NCBI GenBank assembly: GCA_025526915.1
Contig: JAHLKH010000281.1
Coordinates: 1 to 24,882, forward strand
Direction: 5' to 3'
DNA length: 24,882 bases
Source of the DNA: Entophlyctis helioformis
Taxonomy: Eukaryota > Chytridiomycota > Chytridiomycetes > Chytridiales > Chytriomycetaceae
The notes beneath the pieces are model-generated. The model saw only the letters and a program-made list of their open reading frames with translations, was not told where the DNA came from and searched no databases. Positions 1 to 8,411 of the stretch are shown in pieces. The position numbers were made by a program, and so were the translations under genes. The stretch's first letter is position 1; every line of letters starts with the position of its first letter.

Positions 1-69
1 GAGCGTCATGCCGGCGAGAATCACAGCCATGAACACCGACATGGTGCACAGCAGCAGCACGGCTGCCAT
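1..69 (-). CDS. N-terminal fragment of a membrane-anchored or secreted protein (runs off left edge)
   Basis: An ATG at 69-67 on the minus strand opens a frame of 23 codons to the window edge. It begins MAAVLLLCTMSVFMAVILAG and then MTL, which is almost entirely hydrophobic, as expected for a signal peptide or signal anchor. About 250 bp separate it from the stop of the next minus-strand gene, and the stretch upstream of the ATG is AT-rich, which fits a promoter. The same topology (very short N-terminus, then a membrane segment) is seen in the neighbouring methyltransferase-like gene, so a tandem paralogue is possible, but too little is visible to name a family. Confidence 0.5.
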   Translation of the reverse strand, partial: MAAVLLLCTMSVFMAVILAGMTL

Positions 70-322
70 TTTGGTGAGCGGCGGCGTCGTCACTGTCATT
101 GTTTGCGAATCGAATGGTAAATGTATGGCGGCTTTGTTCGAAACGAACAAAATTAAAATTTCGCTCGGTTTGACAATAATACATGAAACGTCCTCCAGAC
201 GCCACACACTAGCCACTCAAGCGACAGCCAGCCCATGAATGGCAGGCGTTCATCTCACGAGTCGCTCGTCAGGCCATCACCGTTCATTATCAAGATGCTG
301 CCTGTGCGCACACCACAGAGCA

Positions 323-1935
323 TCACAGGTCGCGGATAAGCACATACTCGGCGCAGCACTCGCTGTAAATGTTGCGCTCGCGGAGAGCAATGCGGTATCC
401 CATCTTGTCCAAGCTGCGGTAGAACGATGTGGCGCGCGGCAGCCAAGAGTCCTTTTCGATGTTGAACCTCTGCTCAGGCCATTCCGTGCCCCAGTGCACC
501 TCGAGGAGGACCTGCTTGGGAAGCGACTCGGGCGGCTCGCGCTCGAGCGACCGGAACGCATGGAATTCGTATCTGCAGGCGGCATGCAGTGGTTGCAGGC
601 GAGGTGAACGGGTGCAGGGGGATGAGCCGGCTGCAGGATGGTTCTGCTCCAACACCGTCCAGCGCGATGGACCACGCCATGCAGAGCAAGCACGGCACAC
701 TCACCCTTCGACGTCAATCTTGAACAGGTGGATCTTGCTGACGCCGACTTCCTTCATCATACTCGTGAGCGTCTTGTAGTGGCGGCCGGCTGGGTCGACG
801 TAGTTCTTGTCGGAAATGCACCACGGATGGAACTCGGTTGTCGGGTTGGTCCAGTTGCCTGTGCAGTCAAACGTGTAGATCTGGGGGCGATGCAAGGATC
901 GCCATGTGCGGCATGTCAGGCGGGCTCTCGAGTGGCGGGACACATGGATGCGTCCATGGGCATGCACGTCTGCATGCACACCAGCCAAACGCACCTTGCA
1001 CTTGTTGCCGACAAACTTGTTGATGGACTCTTCAAACTGAAAGTCGCCGTTGCTGCCGATCGAGAACACAGTGCACTGGCTGTCGTCAGGCGTCTCGAGG
1101 TACTCGGGACACATCCACTTGGGTCCGTCGGGGTGTCTCTCGAGCGGCTTGGTCGCGTAGGCCGGTGCATGGCCGGTGCCAAAGCTGCACGAGCGACAAG
1201 GCATGTATAGCGCCAATGTCAGTTTGTGTATGCGCATCGTCGCCTGCACTGGATCTGGCGCATCAGAGGAGCAGCGAGCAGATCGACTGGATCAGGCCAT
1301 GGCAACCGAGCGCAACAGACTGACCGTTGGATCTTGAGCATGTCGCACTGGTGGGAGGGGATCATGGCCTGGTGCGCCGAGTGGGACTGTGCAGAGGCGT
1401 GTATTGCGGCGTGTTGGGCGGCGTGTAAGAACAGCAAAGTCGGCGTGAGCGGAGAAGCACGACAACGCTAGCGGCCGTGTTGGCGCTGGCGTGCAGCGTC
1501 GTGCGGCGCGGACAGAGCAGCGTCGTGCCGCATGGACGGCGCAGACACAGCAGACAGGCAGGCAGAGCAGACAGGCAGGCAGAGCAGACAGACAAACAGA
1601 CAGACAGACAAACAGGCAGGCAGGCAGCCACATACCCGCATGGTGGTAAAGTGCATGCTGTTCTCGCGAGGCACCTTGTCGAGCCGGTCCAGCACCTTGA
1701 GCACCTGCTTGTGCTTGTAGTCGGACCAGCACACCTCGTTGCGGTCAAAGTCGGCGGTCTCGGCAATGCACTTGGCCAGAATGTCGAGCTCCTGGTCGTT
1801 GGACACCTCGGGGCGGGCCGACTTGACGCCCGTGAGGGCCTTGTCAATGCGGTCGACCTCGGTCAGCGTGAAGACAATCATACCGAACGCCACGAGCACC
1901 ACGACGACGACGAAGAACCATCTGGCGTTGGCCAT
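323..1935 (-). CDS. METTL24-type (Methyltransf_22-like) single-pass membrane protein, 4 exons
   Basis: The model is complement(323-572, 705-880, 995-1243, 1636-1935), 324 aa, with donors GTATGT, GTGCGT and GTGAGT, AG acceptors and consistent phases. Residues about 7-24 (WFFVVVVVLVAFGMIVF) form a signal anchor, so the rest is probably lumenal or extracellular. The catalytic-like part reads KWMCPEYLE, then SIGSNGDFQFEESI, then CKIYTFDCT, then FKIDVEGYEFHAF, the order seen in METTL24/Methyltransf_22 proteins. SIGSNGDFQFE corresponds to the SAM-binding glycine motif and KIDVEGYE is shared with FkbM-like methyltransferases. It is presumably SAM-dependent; the substrate is unknown. Exon 2 could instead start at a CAG near 1190, but the acceptor at 1245-1244 is the one that keeps phase. 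Intron 1 (392 nt) holds a tetranucleotide repeat. Confidence 0.85.
1551..1628. repeat. (CAGA/GGCA)n tetranucleotide microsatellite in intron 1
   Basis: About 78 bp of imperfect cagacagg/caggcaga/cagacaaa units lie in the first intron of the methyltransferase-like gene, just 3' of its GTATGT donor. On the coding strand this is a (CTGC/CTGT) tract, which is pyrimidine-rich. A very similar tract lies upstream of the PHO85-type kinase (14997-15084). Confidence 0.9.
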
Positions 1936-2593
1936 CTTTGTTGGAGTTGTTCGGCAAGTGCGACGGCCAGATCATTTCGTGATGGAGGCGCTCTGTTGGC
2001 CTTGGGGGGTTGGCCGTCTGCGCTTCTCTGGCAAGCCGCAGGTCAGGCCAGCGACGGCACACTGCGGGCGGCACGGCCGGCGTCGATCTGGCGCATGGTG
2101 AGGGGCAAGGGCGAGTGCAGTCGTGTGTTGGCCAGCGCATGGCAGGGCCGATCTCTGCGAGCGCTGCTGTTGCCCGCCGCACCTGTGGCCCGTCCATGCG
2201 AACACATGTTGGCGGTGGTGGCGTTGAAAACTTTCTGGTCTCGACAGCACACTGAACGGGGCCAACGGGGCCAATGGTGCCTCGCACGGCACGCACGATC
2301 CATCGGCGGCAGCGCTGCGTGCGCGAGGCAGACGATGCGCGGCGCTCGGGCCAGCTGCAGTCGCAGACTGGAGCTGCTTGTGCTTGTGGTGGTGTCTGCG
2401 CTCGTGCTTGTGCTTGCGGTGGTGGAGCTGGCCGTCGTCTCTATGCTTGAACCCGCAGCGGTGCCCAAAAGGTGGCCGCGGCTGGCAGCGCAGCAAAAAT
2501 ACAAAATTTTCAGAGCCGTTTCAAACCGGAGGATTCCGCCGTTTGCAGTCGCCTCAAAATCCACCAACTCAGGTTCCACCAACTAGACGCACC
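1936..2593. other. Divergent intergenic region, no gene seen
   Basis: These 658 bp separate two divergently transcribed genes. I see no protein-like frame: open frames here are uninterrupted only because of the GC-rich composition. A degenerate cttgtg/ggtggtg-rich stretch lies at about 2375-2430. The last 100 bp before the plus-strand gene are distinctly more A/T-rich (around 2498-2520) and probably hold its core promoter or 5' leader. Confidence 0.6.
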
Positions 2594-4831
2594 ATGGCGG
2601 CACCACAAGCACAACGGCAACCACCGCAACGGCAACCACTACAACAACCACACCAGCAGCAGCAGCAGGGATTGCAAGCATCACAACGGCCGCTGCCATC
2701 CCTCGCACCCGCCAGAGCCATGAGGCGGCGGACGGGCCGCAGCAGCAGCAGCAGCAGCACATTGTTGCTCCTGGCGCTCGTGCTTTTTGCCCTGTTGGCG
2801 CTCTGTGCACCACCGTCCGTCCAAGCCCAGCAGGCCCAGCAGGCCCAGCAGGCCCAGCAGGCACAACTCACACAGCAACGGCGGCTGCCAGGCGCAGCAA
2901 CCACCGCCACAGCAGCCACCACCACCAGAGCAGCAGCAGCAGCATTGGCATCACCACCCTCACCATCCTCACCATCCTCGCCGTCATCAGCAAGGCCGTC
3001 CCCGTCGGCCGTGGCCGCATTGCAGGCGCCGTCCACGCCCAACGTGCGGGCAGACAACTCTTCTGCCGCAAACTGTACGTTCAACCCGCCCTGCCGCTCC
3101 ACTGTGGTTTGTGTCTGCAATGGTTTTCCCTCGCGGGCTCAGCCTCGGCTCAGGAAGCGGGCTCTGCCTCGCAACACGGCTTGGCAGTTGTGCATACACC
3201 GGGCCGCCGCTCCCCTGTGTGCGTGCACCTCGGACGACGACGAGCCTGCTGGTGCACACCGCTCTGCCCGCTGCCGAGCCCGCTGCCGAGCCCGCCACCC
3301 AGCCCCGGCCGCTTCGCCCGCTGCCCAGCCACCCGCCCCTGCTTGCAGACGCCAGACTGACGCCACCCTCCCTTGCACGCGCGCGTGCTCTCACACATCC
3401 ACGGCTCGGACGTCGCCACTGAAACGGCAACCGCCATGCAAACAATCAGCCACCGGCTCAATCTGCCCAAACAACTGCCTCGGCATCGGCGAATGCTTGC
3501 CGTCGGGCCTCTGTCGCTGCCCCGCGCTCGACCCGCGCACCCAGCTGCCCTGGTTCCTGCCGCTCGGACCCGACTGCAGCAACGGCGTCGACACGTTCGG
3601 CTACGCCTGGTTCCCCTTCCAGCTGTCGTGGGCAGTCACGTATTTCGCAGGCACCGTCTTCCTCACCTTTTGCACCGTCACCACGTTCAAGAAGAACGAC
3701 GGCCAGCTGGCCGGCGTCCGCCACATCTGCCTGATCCTCATCAACATCGCGGTCGGCCTGCGCTTCATCTTCTACGCCATCGATCCGTACTGCATCTACA
3801 ACATCTTCAACCCCATCTTGAACCGTCTGCTGTTTGTGACGTTCTACTGGATCGCGCTCCTCGCCTACGTCCTGATGCTGCTGCAGTGGATCGAAATCTG
3901 TCGTGCAGCCATCACGTTCGAGCAGGCCGGAAACGTGCGATACACGTATGTTGGCGCCGGCTTCGTCATCTTCACCGCCGTGGCCCTTGAGGCGATCATT
4001 GTGTCGTCGCAGATTAGAGGCAAGGTCACGCGCGGCATCCTGCTCGTGGACTTTCTCGGCTTCGTTGTCATTATCATGTCGACGATCCCGTTGTACATCT
4101 ACTACGGACAGCGGTTCATTTACCATCTCGAGTCCATGAACCCGGACAAGGAGGGCAAGCGCGACAAGATGCTGTCCAAGATCAGGGTCATCACGTACGG
4201 GCCTGGCTTTAACGGCATCGTCTGCATCTTGGCATACATGCTCTCGTACGTGTACCTGCACTCCAACCCGGACATGTTCATCATCGGCGAGTCCGTCAAC
4301 CGGCTGGTGGAGATCTTTGCACTGGCACTTTTCCTCTTTGGCGTGCTCGTCAAGAACGGTGGATCGGCGCTGCGGTCCCCCAAGAAGCGCGCTCAGGCTG
4401 CTGCTCTTGCTGTTGCCACCAAGGCCGCTGCAGCCATGAAGGGCACCAGCCACGCTGCTGCTGCACTCGGTGACAACAGCCGTCGCGCTGGCAGCAACGT
4501 CAAGCCGCCTGCCAACGCTCGTCCATCGACGCGTGTGGCCCAGCAGGTGCATGCGCAAGCCGCTGCGTATGGGCTTCCCCAGGCACACAGCAAAGCCATT
4601 CCCGGTGACCATACCTACGTCAACATGCCCAACACCGTCAACGCTGCCAGACAGCCCCGCTTCGTTGGCACGCCCAACGTGGTCATCAACCTCAACGGCT
4701 CCCTGGACGGCCCGAGCCCTGTTGTCAGCCCCATGTCGCCCAGCAGCGCAACGGGATCGGGCAGCCACCACGCTCTTCTCGTGAAACAGCCCATTCGTGC
4801 ACAAACGTACGGCACTCGCGGCCACCCGTGA
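2594..4831 (+). CDS. Seven-transmembrane protein with EGF-like segment (THH1/TOM1/TOM3-like 7TM fold suspected)
   Basis: ATG 2594 is in an ACCATGG context. A second in-frame ATG at 2720 starts MRRRTGRSSSSSS followed by TLLLLALVLFALLALCA, a classic signal peptide ending near VQA, so either start is possible. After an A-Q-Q repeat and low-complexity sequence comes a Cys-rich EGF-like segment (CPNNCLGIGECLPSGLCRC). Seven hydrophobic helices follow, starting at FPFQLSWAVTYFAGTVFLTF and ending at LVEIFALALFLFGVLV, then a cytosolic Ala-rich tail of about 190 aa. Helix 3 (FYWIALLAYVLMLLQWIEI) resembles the TOM1/THH1 family, but that assignment is tentative. Read straight through it is 745 aa. A phase-consistent intron 3075-3449 (GTACGT...CAG, 375 nt) would give 620 aa and remove an Arg/Ala/Cys-rich stretch that looks non-coding. 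It probably acts as a receptor or membrane scaffold. Confidence 0.75.
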   Translation: MAAPQAQRQPPQRQPLQQPHQQQQQGLQASQRPLPSLAPARAMRRRTGRSSSSSSTLLLLALVLFALLALCAPPSVQAQQAQQAQQAQQAQLTQQRRLPGAATTATAATTTRAAAAALASPPSPSSPSSPSSARPSPSAVAALQAPSTPNVRADNSSAANCTFNPPCRSTVVCVCNGFPSRAQPRLRKRALPRNTAWQLCIHRAAAPLCACTSDDDEPAGAHRSARCRARCRARHPAPAASPAAQPPAPACRRQTDATLPCTRACSHTSTARTSPLKRQPPCKQSATGSICPNNCLGIGECLPSGLCRCPALDPRTQLPWFLPLGPDCSNGVDTFGYAWFPFQLSWAVTYFAGTVFLTFCTVTTFKKNDGQLAGVRHICLILINIAVGLRFIFYAIDPYCIYNIFNPILNRLLFVTFYWIALLAYVLMLLQWIEICRAAITFEQAGNVRYTYVGAGFVIFTAVALEAIIVSSQIRGKVTRGILLVDFLGFVVIIMSTIPLYIYYGQRFIYHLESMNPDKEGKRDKMLSKIRVITYGPGFNGIVCILAYMLSYVYLHSNPDMFIIGESVNRLVEIFALALFLFGVLVKNGGSALRSPKKRAQAAALAVATKAAAAMKGTSHAAAALGDNSRRAGSNVKPPANARPSTRVAQQVHAQAAAYGLPQAHSKAIPGDHTYVNMPNTVNAARQPRFVGTPNVVINLNGSLDGPSPVVSPMSPSSATGSGSHHALLVKQPIRAQTYGTRGHP
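2825..2860 (+). repeat. Four perfect 9-bp repeats encoding Ala-Gln-Gln
   Basis: The unit gcccagcag is repeated four times without error just after the predicted signal peptide cleavage region of the 7TM protein, giving an A-Q-Q tract in the exported N-terminus. Confidence 0.95.
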
Positions 4832-5173
4832 CAGAACGCACACGCACTTCCTGCAGTGCTATTTTACAAGCAGAGCGGAGCGGAGCATTTCGGTGTCGGT
4901 CTCCCTTCATGCCGGACACGCTACAGACTGCCCATACCCACCCATGCAGCTGTTCTCCGTGTCCTGTGACTTGTTTTTTCCTTTCTCTTGTCCATAATCA
5001 CCCACCCTCTTTCGCGTGCACACACACACGCGCGCTCTTTCTTTACTGTCCCTGCTTTCTGCCCTGTCCCCCCCTACTCTCGGCTCTTAATTATCCCCCT
5101 GTTGACGAGTCGCTGTACATAATACACACGCTTCTAATCGCAAGCATTCTGTGATGGTGGTAGTGGTGGTGGT
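4832..5173. other. Convergent 3' intergenic region, no gene seen
   Basis: These 342 bp lie between the stops of two convergent genes. The sequence is pyrimidine-rich on the plus strand (ctttctcttgtcc and similar), with a cacacacacacg dinucleotide run near 5020 and some A/T-rich sequence near 5085-5130. It probably holds both 3' UTRs and polyadenylation sites. No reading frame looks like protein. Confidence 0.6.
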
Positions 5174-6521
5174 TCAAGCGGAGCTGATGCCGTGGTGACG
5201 CAGCTGCTGCTTTGCGGCCTCGCTGACCGACGCGCAGTCGGACATGGTGACGCGCCCGAGTCGCGGCAGCCGCAGGAGATGTGCAACCACAGCGTCCGAC
5301 AGCCGCAAGCAAGCATCGAGATGCAGGATCACGAGACTGGTGCCCTGCGCGCTGTTGCCATGGCCAGCCAGCGGCACGGCGGGGCCCTCGAATGCGGCGT
5401 CGCTGAGACGCCAGCAGTACGAGACGTTGAGCGTTGTCAGTGTCGTGCAGCGTTCGGCGAGCAGCGTCTGGACGGACTCGTCGGTGATGAGATGGACGCC
5501 GCTGCAGTCGAGACTCTCCAGACGCGTGCATGACCGTGCGATGGCCTGGATGCTGTCATTGGTGATGGCGTGGCAGCCGCGTATGCTGAGATGCGTGAGC
5601 GACAGCGACAGACACGATCGCGCGATCGTGTGGAGGGATGCCGATGTGAGCTTTGAGTAGGTGGTGTGCGAGAGGTCGAGGGATCGGATGCCGCTACAAG
5701 TGGACTTGGCGGCGCATGGCTTGAAAGACTCTGGTCGCACGTGGCCAACAGATTGTGGCTGTCGGCGTAAAGGCGGTGGCGGCGGCGGAGGTGGACCAGC
5801 TGCTGACGACTGGAGAATGGCAGCTGGCTGTGGCTTGCCGGCAACATCCATGTGGCCCGTGAGGCGTGGTTCAGCGGCTTGCCCTTGGTAGCATCCGTTT
5901 GCAATAGCCTGGACGACGGCATCTGTCAGGTCGGAAACATTGCCCAACAGCACCGTGTGCAGCGTCTGGTTGCGGGCATGCAGCGTCTGCAAGAACGCGA
6001 TCAGGCCGTGGTGCGTCACTGTGGTGCCACGAATGTCGAGGGAGGCGAGCCGTGGAGAGAATCGGGCAAGCATGGCGAGATGGCGGTCGCCAAACAAGCA
6101 GTCGCCAGCTGTGCATGTGACGATGTAGTGGCCAATGTGTGGGAGAAGCATGTAGAGAGCATCGCCGGCTGGATCCGTGCGGCGAGGTGTTGCAGCGTGC
6201 TGGTCCACTCCGGCAGCGGCGTGGGCACCGGCAGTCCGGCCTGATCGTCCGAGTCGTGCAACTTGGCGAGCCAGGTGGTGCACGTTGACTGTTTGCCACA
6301 GGCGAGATGCGCCGACTGTCAGAGCCGCCCGCATGCGTCTGCACGTGGCCCACACAGACAGCCTGTCCCGTAGCGGCAGGTACGTGTACACCGCCTGCTG
6401 CATCTGCCCAGAAGAAGAGGGCGATCAGTGGGCAGAGAGGCGATCATGGCATACGTGCGATCACGGCACGTGCGTGGACAGGCGGCACACTCACCTCGAG
6501 CGGCATCGTGTCCAGCAGCAT
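5174..6521 (-). CDS. F-box and leucine-rich-repeat protein (AMN1-like LRRs)
   Basis: The model is complement(5174-6403, 6495-6521), 418 aa. A nine-codon first exon, MLLDTMPLE, joins in phase across GTGAGT...GCAG to MQQAVYTYLPLRDRLSVWAT; together they complete an F-box (MPLE...YLPLRDRLSV...TCRRMR). The F-box binds SKP1 in SCF ubiquitin ligases. Cysteine-type LRRs follow: LASLDIRGTTVTHHGL, then after a linker IRSLDLSHTTYSKLTSASL, THLSIRGCHAITNDSI, ESLDCSGVHLITDESV, TTLNVSYCWRLSDAAF, LHLDACLRLSDAVV and GRVTMSDCASVSEAA. They would recruit the substrate. The linker contains eight consecutive prolines. Without the tiny first exon the F-box lacks its LP-E start, which is why I extended the model upstream. 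Target unknown. Confidence 0.85.
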
Positions 6522-6669
6522 GGCGTGGCGGCAAACCCGGATTCCGCGTCGACATTGCGACTGCACCACGTGCTCTTGCGTGCTCGCCTGATTGGTTCGT
6601 AAAACTTGCTGTTAAAAGGCTCGCGGCGCTGGCCTCGGCCACGACTCTGCCCCCCACACCTCAGCGCCA
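6522..6669. promoter_or_regulatory. 148-bp bidirectional promoter, F-box gene / chromate transporter
   Basis: The two start codons (6521 on minus, 6670 on plus) are only 148 bp apart, so both promoters and 5' leaders must share this interval. An ATTGG (inverted CCAAT box) lies at about 6590-6594. No clear TATA box is visible. Confidence 0.6.
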
Positions 6670-8229
6670 ATGTCCAAGCAGCCGCCCGCCCTCGCCGGCC
6701 AGAGCAGCACCTTCACGGTGGCCACGCTCGCCCGCTCCGACTCGGACAGCGTCAACGGCCCCTCTGCCGCCGCTGCCACCGGCACCGCAGACTCGTCCAA
6801 CTCGGCAACCATTCAAGTGGCCGGCGACGCCAACAACATCAACAACAACAGCAACAACAACAACAACAGCAACAACAGCCAAGCCCATGTGCTGGAACGC
6901 TCGCTGGCCGAGCGTCTGTGGGAGATCACCACCGCCTATGTGCCGCTCACATACACCTCGTTCGGCGGCCCGCAGGCCCACATCGCCCTCTTCATCCACG
7001 AGTTTGTCGACAAGCGCAAGTGGATGCCGTCCAACGTCTTTGCCGAGCTGTTTGCCATTGCGCAGTCGCTGCCCGGCCCGGCGTCGACGCAGCTGGCCTA
7101 CACGCTCGCCCTCATCCGCGGCGGCGTCGTGCCGGCCCTCTGGTCCTTTGTCATCTGGTCGCTGCCGTGCATGATCATCTTGACCGGCTTCGCCATCGGC
7201 GTCTCGCAGCTGGGCTCTGCCCTGCCGGCCTGGGTGCTGTTCCTGCAGAACGGCCTGACCGCGTCCGCCGTCGGCCTCGTTGCGCTCGCGGGCTTCAAGC
7301 TCTCTGGCAAGCTGCTCGCCGATCCCGTCTCGGCCGCCGTCGGCAGCATTGCTGCTGTCTTGGCCATCAACCTGTACAAGGAGGCCTGGCTGTTCCCTGT
7401 GCTCATGATCTTTGGCGGCGTCGTCTCGTGGGCCGAGTCTGTCATTGTTGCAAACCGCAAGAAGCAGGCAGCGGCAGCGGCGGCAGCCAACGGCAACAGC
7501 ACTGCCCAGGAAGACAACGAGATCCAAGAGGCCATCTTCCGCGTCGGATTCAGCTACTCGCCGCGCACGGGCCTGTTCCTGATCGCCACGTGGTTCGTCC
7601 TCCTCATCGTCGCCATTGTGCTGCGCACGGCCACCAACATCCGCGCGCTCAACCTGTTCGGCACCATGTACTTTGTCGGATCCATCATCTTTGGCGGCGG
7701 CCCGGTCGTCATCCCGCTCCTCCAAAACTACGTCGTCACCAACGGCTGGCTGTCGGACTCGGAGTTCCTCATCGGCCTCGCCATTGTGAACGCGCTGCCG
7801 GGTCCCAACTTTAACCTGGCGGCCTATGTCGGTGCGCTCGCGATGCGCGGCGCCGGCACCAACATCCTCGGCGCCATTATCGCCAACATTGGCATCTTTT
7901 TGCCAGGCCTGCTGCTCATGTCCGGTCTGCTGCCGCTCTGGAACCGATACCGCAACCTCAAGATCGTCAAGTCGATCTTCAAGGGCGTCAATGCCGCCGC
8001 CGTCGGCCTCGTGTTTGCTGCCATCTACCTGCTCGCCCAAAAGGCCATCGCGCCAGTCGACGGCGGCGGCCTGGGCATTGTCCTTCCGCTCACCCAGTTC
8101 CCCGTCTATGTGGGCATCGCCGTCTTTTCGTACACGGCCTCGGGCTTCCTGAACCTGCCCACGCCATTCGCCATCATCATCGGCGGTTTAATGGGTATCC
8201 TCGACTGGCTCGCCCACAACAGACCTTAG
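6670..8229 (+). CDS. CHR-family chromate transporter, two-domain form, 519 aa, single exon
   Basis: Two homologous CHR domains are visible. The first has FGGPQAHIALFIHEFV, WMPSNVFAELFAIAQSLPGP and ASTQLAYTLALIRGG; the second has FGGGPVVIPLLQNYVV, WLSDSEFLIGLAIVNALPGP and NFNLAAYVGALAMRG. The FGGP/LPGP signatures are diagnostic of the ChrA/CHR superfamily of membrane proteins, which in characterised bacteria expel chromate, coupled to proton movement. The fungal substrate is not established. The N-terminal ~75 residues are polar and include an Asn-rich tract (about 55-71). A hydrophilic linker with poly-Ala near residues 262-270 separates the halves. The frame is uninterrupted and of normal length for a bidomain member. 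It is the only multi-kilobase intronless host gene here apart from possibly the 7TM gene; transfer from bacteria deep in the lineage is possible but not shown. Confidence 0.95.
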   Translation: MSKQPPALAGQSSTFTVATLARSDSDSVNGPSAAAATGTADSSNSATIQVAGDANNINNNSNNNNNSNNSQAHVLERSLAERLWEITTAYVPLTYTSFGGPQAHIALFIHEFVDKRKWMPSNVFAELFAIAQSLPGPASTQLAYTLALIRGGVVPALWSFVIWSLPCMIILTGFAIGVSQLGSALPAWVLFLQNGLTASAVGLVALAGFKLSGKLLADPVSAAVGSIAAVLAINLYKEAWLFPVLMIFGGVVSWAESVIVANRKKQAAAAAAANGNSTAQEDNEIQEAIFRVGFSYSPRTGLFLIATWFVLLIVAIVLRTATNIRALNLFGTMYFVGSIIFGGGPVVIPLLQNYVVTNGWLSDSEFLIGLAIVNALPGPNFNLAAYVGALAMRGAGTNILGAIIANIGIFLPGLLLMSGLLPLWNRYRNLKIVKSIFKGVNAAAVGLVFAAIYLLAQKAIAPVDGGGLGIVLPLTQFPVYVGIAVFSYTASGFLNLPTPFAIIIGGLMGILDWLAHNRP

Positions 8230-8411
8230 ATGGCCCATGCCCATCTCATCGCTACGTAGCTCGTCGTGCTTCCCCCCACATCACCAGACATCCAGTGCAT
8301 CCAATACATCCAATACAGTCGTACAGTATAAAGCGGCATCTGCTGCCTTGCAAATCTCCAATATTCAGTCACAATACCCCCCGTCCAGTCATCCAGTCAT
8401 CCAGTCATTCA

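Noticed and set aside
1190..1243. Alternative acceptor just before the CTTTGGCACC sequence of the methyltransferase-like gene
   Set aside because: It would require a phase-2 end of exon 1, but the only good donor (GTATGT at 1635) is phase 0. The acceptor at 1245-1244 keeps phase.
1477..2586. 369-codon plus-strand open frame
   Set aside because: It runs antisense through intron 1 and exon 1 of the methyltransferase-like gene and across a microsatellite; no domain is visible.
6661..8040. 459-codon open frame antisense to the chromate transporter
   Set aside because: Its translation is charged low-complexity sequence without domains. It mirrors the codon bias of the real gene on the other strand. 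The same holds for the long antisense frames over the 7TM gene (3458-4843) and the RT (20500-21990).
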